From assembly GCF_016862195.1 (NCBI RefSeq), contig NZ_BOMM01000012.1, forward strand, positions 248,001-312,000: 64,000 nt of DNA, read 5' to 3'. This stretch comes from Paractinoplanes ferrugineus. GTDB taxonomy: Bacteria; Actinomycetota; Actinomycetes; Mycobacteriales; Micromonosporaceae. Position numbers and translations under genes: made by a program. Below, one piece after another: positions 59,160 to 64,000 of this stretch. Position 1 is the stretch's first letter; each line of letters opens with the position of its first letter. The notes beneath the pieces are model-generated. The model had not been told where the DNA came from and made no database searches. It worked only from the letters and a program-made list of their open reading frames with translations.

Positions 59160-60017
59160 TCAGCCCTCCTGCTGCGTTTCGGCCGGAGCCGGAGCCGCGG
59201 CGACCGCGGCGTCGTTGACGTTCTCGCCGGCCGGAGTGTCACCACTGCGAGCCTGCGCGGCGGCGCGGCCGGCCTCGGTGCCCCCGGCAGTCGTGCCGGA
59301 CGAACCGGAACGACCACGACGCGGACGCTCGGGACGGTCGGCGCGGTCACGGCGCGGACGCGCGGGCGCCTCCTGCACGGCCTCACGGCCGGGCACGGCG
59401 TCGCCCTTGTAGATCCAGACCTTCACGCCGATCCGGCCGAACGTCGTACGGGCCTCGAAGAAGCCGTACTCGATGTTCGCCCGCAGCGTGTGCAGCGGAA
59501 CGCGACCCTCACGGTAGAACTCCGTGCGGCTCATCTCCGCGCCACCGAGGCGGCCGGAGACCTGCACGCGGATGCCCTTGCAGATCGGGTTCTTCATGGC
59601 CGACTGCATGGCCTTGCGCATCGCCCGGCGGAAGCTGACCCGGGAGGACAGCTGCTCGGCGACGCCCTGCGCCACCAGCTGGGCGTCCGACTCGGGGTTC
59701 TTGACCTCGAGGATGTTCAGCTGAACCTGCTTGCCGGTCAGCTTCTCGAGCTCGCCACGGATGCGGTCGGCCTCAGCGCCCTTACGGCCGATGACGATGC
59801 CCGGCCGGGCGGTGTGGATGTCGACGCGGACCCGGTCCCGGGTGCGCTCGATGTCCACCTTGGAGATGCCGGCCCGCTCGAGGCCCTTGGACATCATCCG
59901 ACGGATCTTGACGTCCTCGCCGATGTAGTCCTTGTAGAGCTTGTCGGCGAACCAACGGGACTTCCAGTCGGTGGAGATGCCGAGCCGGAATCCGGTGGGG
60001 TGAACTTTCTGGCCCAT
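59160..60017 (-). CDS. rpsC: 30S ribosomal protein S3
   Basis: 285 residues. [20 protein letters not shown] at the start, the KH domain ([20 protein letters not shown]) and [21 protein letters not shown] are diagnostic. A tail of about 70 residues, first Arg/Asp-rich and then Ala/Glu-rich, extends the C-terminus, as in many actinobacteria. Confidence 0.97.
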   Translation of the reverse strand: MGQKVHPTGFRLGISTDWKSRWFADKLYKDYIGEDVKIRRMMSKGLERAGISKVDIERTRDRVRVDIHTARPGIVIGRKGAEADRIRGELEKLTGKQVQLNILEVKNPESDAQLVAQGVAEQLSSRVSFRRAMRKAMQSAMKNPICKGIRVQVSGRLGGAEMSRTEFYREGRVPLHTLRANIEYGFFEARTTFGRIGVKVWIYKGDAVPGREAVQEAPARPRRDRADRPERPRRGRSGSSGTTAGGTEAGRAAAQARSGDTPAGENVNDAAVAAAPAPAETQQEG

Positions 60018-60484
60018 TACTCGGACTCCTCCGTCGTCTGGGTCTCGGCGGCGGCCGGCTCGGTCTTCTTGGCCGGCGTGGCCTTCTTCGCCGCGGCGGC
60101 CTTCTTGGCCGGACGCGCGACCTGGACCGCCTCGACGGCGATCGTGATGTGGCAGGTGCGCTTGCGGATCCGGTACGCCCGGCCCTGCGCCCGCGGACGG
60201 AACCGCTTGAGCGTCGGACCCTCGTCGACGAACGCCTCACTCACGAGGAGGGCGTCGGGATCGAGCCGCTCGTTGTTCTCCGCATTGGCGATCGCACTCG
60301 CGAGCACCTTGTAGACCTGCTCGCTGGCGGCCTGCGGCGCGAACTGCAGGACGGTCAGAGCCTCCTTCGCGGGCAGACCGCGGACGAGGTTGACCACACG
60401 GCGTGCCTTGCTCGGCGAGATGCGGACGTGCTTGGCAACCGCACGACTACCCGGAAGCGCCGGAGCATCGTTCTTTACTGGCAT
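60017..60484 (-). CDS. rplV: 50S ribosomal protein L22
   Basis: 155 residues. [27 protein letters not shown] and the C-terminal beta-hairpin region [22 protein letters not shown] are standard; this hairpin lines the exit tunnel. A 35-residue Ala/Lys/Glu tail follows. The ATG of rpsC shares one base with its stop. Confidence 0.97.
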   Translation of the reverse strand: MPVKNDAPALPGSRAVAKHVRISPSKARRVVNLVRGLPAKEALTVLQFAPQAASEQVYKVLASAIANAENNERLDPDALLVSEAFVDEGPTLKRFRPRAQGRAYRIRKRTCHITIAVEAVQVARPAKKAAAAKKATPAKKTEPAAAETQTTEESE

Positions 60485-60516
60485 CGCTTGTGACCCCTTT
60501 CTTATCCGTGGACTGA

Positions 60517-60798
60517 CTAGCGACGACGGCTCTTGCGGTCGTCCTTCTCGTGACCCTTGAACGTACGGGTCAGAGCGAACTCGCCGAGCTTGTGGCCGAC
60601 CATGGCCTCGGTGACGAACACCGGGACGTGCTTGCGCCCGTCGTGCACGGCGATCGTGTGCCCGAGCATGTCGGGGATGATCGTCGAGCGCCGCGACCAG
60701 GTCTTGATGACGTTCTTGGAGTTCTTCTCGTTCTGGACTTCCACCTTCTTGAGCAGGTGGTCGTCGACGAACGGGCCCTTCTTCAGGCTACGAGGCAT
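60517..60798 (-). CDS. rpsS: 30S ribosomal protein S19
   Basis: 93 residues. [20 protein letters not shown] and [22 protein letters not shown] are invariant; [26 protein letters not shown] ends it. It contacts S13 at the head of the small subunit. Confidence 0.98.
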   Translation of the reverse strand: MPRSLKKGPFVDDHLLKKVEVQNEKNSKNVIKTWSRRSTIIPDMLGHTIAVHDGRKHVPVFVTEAMVGHKLGEFALTRTFKGHEKDDRKSRRR

Positions 60799-60813
60799 TT
60801 TCTTCTACTCCCG

Positions 60814-61653
60814 TTACCCGCGCTTGCGGGTGGCGTAGCGGCGGCGAACGATCAGCTTGTCGCTCTCCTGGCCCTTGCGGCGGGTACGGCCCTCCGGCTT
60901 ACCAGCCGGGTTGACCGGGTGGCGACCACCAGAGGTCTTACCCTCACCACCACCGTGCGGGTGGTCGATCGGGTTCATGGCGACACCACGGACGGTCGGG
61001 CGCTTGCCCTTCCAGCGCATGCGGCCGGCCTTGCCCCAGTTGATGTTCGACTGCTCGGCATTGCCGATCTCGCCGACCGTCGCGCGGCAACGGATGTCGA
61101 CCCGGCGGATCTCACCGGAGGGCATACGCAGCGTGGCGTACGCGCCCTCACGGCCGAGCAGCTGGATACCGACACCGGCCGAGCGGGCCAGCTTGGCGCC
61201 ACCGCCGGGACGAAGCTCCACACCGTGGATCGTCGTACCGACCGGGATGTTGCGCAGGGGCAGGTTGTTCCCCGGCTTGATGTCCGCGCCCGGGCCCGAC
61301 TCCACCCGGTCGCCCTGGCTCAGGTCCTTCGGCGCGAGGATGTAGCGCTTCTCGCCGTCGGCGTAGTGCAGCAGAGCGATGCGGGAGGTGCGGTTCGGGT
61401 CGTACTCGATGTGCGCGACCTTGGCCGGCACGCCGTCCTTGTCGACCCGCTTGAAGTCGATCAGCCGGTACTGCCGCTTGTGACCGCCGCCCTGGTGCCG
61501 GGTGGTGATCCGGCCGTGAACGTTGCGGCCGCCCTTCTTGGGCAGCGGGACCAGCAGAGACTTCTCCGGCGTCGACCGGGTGATCTCGGCGAAGTCGGCG
61601 ACGCTCGAGCCGCGACGGCCCGGCGTGGTCGGCTTGTACTTACGGATAGCCAT
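60814..61653 (-). CDS. rplB: 50S ribosomal protein L2
   Basis: 279 residues. [21 protein letters not shown] at the start and the near-universal [21 protein letters not shown] at the end, with the conserved histidines near the peptidyl transferase centre. Starts 14 bases after rplW. Confidence 0.98.
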   Translation of the reverse strand: MAIRKYKPTTPGRRGSSVADFAEITRSTPEKSLLVPLPKKGGRNVHGRITTRHQGGGHKRQYRLIDFKRVDKDGVPAKVAHIEYDPNRTSRIALLHYADGEKRYILAPKDLSQGDRVESGPGADIKPGNNLPLRNIPVGTTIHGVELRPGGGAKLARSAGVGIQLLGREGAYATLRMPSGEIRRVDIRCRATVGEIGNAEQSNINWGKAGRMRWKGKRPTVRGVAMNPIDHPHGGGEGKTSGGRHPVNPAGKPEGRTRRKGQESDKLIVRRRYATRKRG

Positions 61654-61667
61654 TGTTTTACAACCCC

Positions 61668-61970
61668 TTAGCTGACCGGGCCGCCGAAGGCCTCGATACG
61701 GTCACCGTCAGCCAGCTTGACCATCGCGCGCTTGGTAGCTTTGCGCTGACCGAAGCCCGTCCGGGTGCGCTTGCGCTTGCCCTGACGGTTCGCGGTGTTC
61801 ACCGTCAGCACGTGCACGTTGAAGATCTGCTGGATCGCGATTTTGATCTGGGTCTTGTTCGCGTCCGGGTGGACGAGGAACGTGTACCAGTTCTGGTCGA
61901 GAACGCTGTAGCTCTTCTCGGAGACGACGGGCGCGAAGATGATGTCGCGCGGGTCGGCGATGGTGGTCAC
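61668..61970 (-). CDS. rplW: 50S ribosomal protein L23
   Basis: 100 residues. [36 protein letters not shown] and [20 protein letters not shown] are diagnostic. It sits at the exit tunnel as a docking site. The GTG start overlaps the rplD stop (GTGA). Confidence 0.98.
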   Translation of the reverse strand: MTTIADPRDIIFAPVVSEKSYSVLDQNWYTFLVHPDANKTQIKIAIQQIFNVHVLTVNTANRQGKRKRTRTGFGQRKATKRAMVKLADGDRIEAFGGPVS

Positions 61971-62617
61971 TTGTTCCCCTCCTCGGAGGCCTCGGCCGGC
62001 ACGCCCAGGAACTCGTCGAGAGCGTCCTTGGTGAAGACCACCTCGTCGGCGACCAGCACGTCGTACGTGTTCAGCTGACCCGGCTCGATCAGGTGCACGG
62101 TCGGCTCGTTGCGCAGCGAGACCCAGTTCAGCTCGTCGGTGCTGCTGAGCACGACCAGGACCTTCGTCGACTCGGTCGCCTTGCGCAGGATCGCGACCGC
62201 GGCCTTGGTCGACGGCGTCTCGCCGGTGACGAACGCCTCGACCACGTGCACCCGGCCGTCACGGGCCCGGTCCGAGAGGGCGCCACGCAGAGCGGCAGCC
62301 TTCATCTTCTTGGGGGTCCGCTGGCTGTAGTCGCGCGGCACGGGACCGTGCACGACGCCACCGCCGGTGAACTGCGGCGCGCGGATCGAGCCCTGGCGGG
62401 CACGACCGGTGCCCTTCTGCTTGTAGGGCTTCTTGCCGCCGCCGGCGACCTCGCCGCGGTTCTTGGCTTTGTGCGTGCCCTGCCGGGCCGCGGCCAGCTG
62501 CGCCACGACGACCTGGTGCATCAGCGGGATGTTCGCCTGCACGTCGAAGATGTCGCCAGGCAGGTCGACCGAACCGGCCTTCGCGCCCTCAGCGTTGATC
62601 ACGTCAACCGAGCTCAC
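61967..62617 (-). CDS. rplD: 50S ribosomal protein L4
   Basis: 216 residues. The tunnel loop [31 protein letters not shown] is intact. L4 also regulates the S10 operon in some bacteria by binding its leader. The GTG start overlaps the rplC stop by four bases and its stop overlaps rplW. Confidence 0.98.
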   Translation of the reverse strand: MSSVDVINAEGAKAGSVDLPGDIFDVQANIPLMHQVVVAQLAAARQGTHKAKNRGEVAGGGKKPYKQKGTGRARQGSIRAPQFTGGGVVHGPVPRDYSQRTPKKMKAAALRGALSDRARDGRVHVVEAFVTGETPSTKAAVAILRKATESTKVLVVLSSTDELNWVSLRNEPTVHLIEPGQLNTYDVLVADEVVFTKDALDEFLGVPAEASEEGNK

Positions 62618-63264
62618 TTGGCACCGCCCTTCTTAGCCGCGCTGCGGACCAGAACAAGCGCACCCTTGGGGCCGGGAACAGCGCCCTTGACCAGGATGAT
62701 GTTGTTCTCGGTGTCCACCGCCTGCACGGTCAGGTTCTGCACGGTGAAACGCGCGGAACCCATCCGGCCGGCCATCCGGACGCCCTTAAAGACGCGACCC
62801 GGGGTCGCGCAGGCGCCGATCGAACCGGGCGAGCGGTGCTTGCGCTCGACACCGTGGCTCGCCTTGAGGCCGTGGAAGCCGTGCCGCTTCATGACACCGG
62901 CGTAGCCCTTGCCCTTGGTCTTGCCGGTGACGTCGACCGGGCTGCCCGGCGCGAACGACTCGACGGTGATCTCCTGGCCGAGCTCGTACTCGCCGGCGTC
63001 GATGGTGCGCAGCTCCACAACGTGGCGCCGCGGCGACACACCGGCCTTGGCGAAGTGACCGCCCTCGGGCTTGTTGACCTTACGCGGGTCGACAGCACCG
63101 TATGCCAGCTGGACGGCGGTGTAGCCGTCCTTCTCATTCGTGCGGACCTGAGTCACGACGCACGGGCCGGCCTGCACCACGGTCACGGGGACAACTTTGT
63201 TGTTGTCCCAGACCTGGGTCATGCCGAGCTTGGCGCCCAGGATCCCCTTAACTTGCCTGTCCAT
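62614..63264 (-). CDS. rplC: 50S ribosomal protein L3
   Basis: 216 residues. [46 protein letters not shown] (around the conserved Gln/His-methylation loop; here HGF) and [12 protein letters not shown] are diagnostic. Follows rpsJ by 12 bases. Confidence 0.98.
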   Translation of the reverse strand: MDRQVKGILGAKLGMTQVWDNNKVVPVTVVQAGPCVVTQVRTNEKDGYTAVQLAYGAVDPRKVNKPEGGHFAKAGVSPRRHVVELRTIDAGEYELGQEITVESFAPGSPVDVTGKTKGKGYAGVMKRHGFHGLKASHGVERKHRSPGSIGACATPGRVFKGVRMAGRMGSARFTVQNLTVQAVDTENNIILVKGAVPGPKGALVLVRSAAKKGGAK

Positions 63265-63276
63265 TAGTCGCGATCC

Positions 63277-63585
63277 CTACAGCTTGATCTCGATGTCGAC
63301 GCCAGCCGGCAGGTCGAGGCGCATGAGCGAGTCGACCGTCTTCGGAGTCGGGTCGATGATGTCGATCAGCCGCTTGTGCGTGCGCATCTCGAAGTGCTCG
63401 CGCGAGTCCTTGTACTTGTGCGGCGAACGGATCACGCAGAAACGGTTGATCTCCGTGGGCAGCGGCACCGGGCCCGCAACCTGCGCACCGGTCCGAGTCA
63501 CCGTCTCGACAATCTTCCGTGCCGAAGAGTCGACGACCTCGTGGTCATAGGCCTTGAGCCGGATGCGGATCTTCTGTCCCGCCAT
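63277..63585 (-). CDS. rpsJ: 30S ribosomal protein S10
   Basis: 102 residues. [25 protein letters not shown] and [26 protein letters not shown] are invariant. S10 is also NusE, a transcription antitermination factor. First gene of the S10 operon; its leader is structured. Confidence 0.98.
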
Positions 63586-63909
63586 GGTGGCTTCTGTTTC
63601 CTTTTCTCGATGCCGCTACGTGCGAAAGCGGTGGCTTTCGCATGCCCGCAGGACCTTCGATCCTGCGTTTGTCCGACCCCCGCAGTCGGGCGTGTCGCGT
63701 CTGCTGTCGCTATGCAGCCATATCAAACAACTCGATCACGGGGATCTTCAAAGTGCCGGGGCGGGCTGAAAACACCCCCCGGACACCCGGCGAGGGTGGC
63801 TGGCACCAAATTCCCCTAGGAGAATCGTAAGGCGCCAACCACCCCGCGCGGACGCAACCTGACTAGTATGCCGGATCGAAGCCAGCAATGCTAATCGGGG
63901 TCACCCTAC
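63586..63909 (-). promoter_or_regulatory. tuf-rpsJ intergenic region and structured S10 leader
   Basis: These 324 bases carry no gene. Close to rpsJ three short stems follow one another: TGCGAAAGC with GCTTTCGCA (63621-63642), GCAGGA with TCCTGC (63648-63666) and CCGAC with GTCGG (63673-63689). The rest must contain the S10 promoter; a weak TTAGCA / CATACT pair with 18-base spacing lies near 63858-63887 on the minus strand. The stems are candidates for S10-operon feedback control, which is inference. Confidence 0.5.
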
Positions 63910-64000
63910 TCAGACGTTGATCTTCGTGACCGTTCCGGCGCCGACGGTGCGGCCACCCTCCCGGATCGCGAACTTCAGGCCCTGCTCCATGGCGATCGGC
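63910..64000 (-). CDS. tuf: Elongation factor Tu, C-terminal end (cut by window edge)
   Basis: The last 29 codons and stop are present: [20 protein letters not shown], then AGTVTKINV. This is the C-terminal domain III of EF-Tu, which delivers aminoacyl-tRNA to the ribosome. The rest lies beyond the right edge. The usual fus-tuf-rpsJ order is implied. Confidence 0.93.
   Translation of the reverse strand, partial: PIAMEQGLKFAIREGGRTVGAGTVTKINV

Overview
The window is a GC-rich (roughly 70%) chromosomal segment of an actinobacterium. Many GTG starts, GTGA/ATGA/TGATG gene overlaps, a conservon, ESX-type genes and the ribosomal gene layout fit the Micromonosporaceae (Actinoplanes-like); the genus is an inference. 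I saw no phage, IS element, integrase, tRNA, rRNA or CRISPR array. Almost all of it is core chromosome with small accessory insertions.

Layout. 1-0.5 kb: a YbaK-type Cys-tRNA(Pro) deacylase. 0.9-5.4 kb: a xylose/ribose-type sugar ABC importer (lipoprotein, ATPase, permease) followed by a ROK regulator. 5.4-10.1 kb (minus): a HEAT-repeat protein, a Nudix hydrolase and a heterodimeric ABC exporter with one consensus and one degenerate ATP site. 10.1-17.9 kb (minus): a tightly overlapped housekeeping string acpS-nnr-alr-hydrolase-tsaE-ung-tsaB-rimI-tsaD-(ABM-like), combining tRNA t6A modification, D-alanine supply, NAD(P)HX repair and ACP activation. 18.0-19.9 kb (plus): an EspC-like ESX protein overlapped with a DUF1023 hydrolase. 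20.2-25.7 kb: glmS and glmM (minus, amino-sugar and peptidoglycan precursor supply) flanking an MmpS-like membrane protein and a DapC-like aminotransferase (plus). 25.7-26.9 kb: rplM-rpsI with its own promoter and intrinsic terminator.

27.3-35.7 kb: a HemD domain fused to a winged helix; a complete conservon (histidine kinase, roadblock, DUF742, small GTPase) divergent from an orphan amino-acid-type binding lipoprotein; and a polytopic membrane protein. 35.7-41.5 kb (minus): a seven-gene thiamine operon thiE-thiO-thiS-thiG-thiE2-thiD-thiC headed by a clear TPP riboswitch. 41.5-45.6 kb: an ABC-F ATPase, an RsmC-like methyltransferase, an unknown membrane protein and truA.

45.6-64 kb (minus): the alpha/spc/S10 ribosomal supercluster, read from the right end as tuf (partial), rpsJ to rplO, secY-adk-map, two DUF1707 proteins, infA-rpmJ-rpsM-rpsK-rpsD-rpoA-rplQ, closed by a textbook terminator. 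Several intercistronic hairpins probably tune expression inside it.

No single cluster looks like a wholly new system. The observations most worth a second look are the asymmetric ABC exporter, the conservon paired with an orphan binding protein across a 17-bp palindrome, the dispersed-repeat-like 18-bp inverted repeat between glmS and the MmpS-like gene, the triplicated 3' end of nnr, and the 30-31 bp repeat array with a hairpin downstream of the ESX-type pair.
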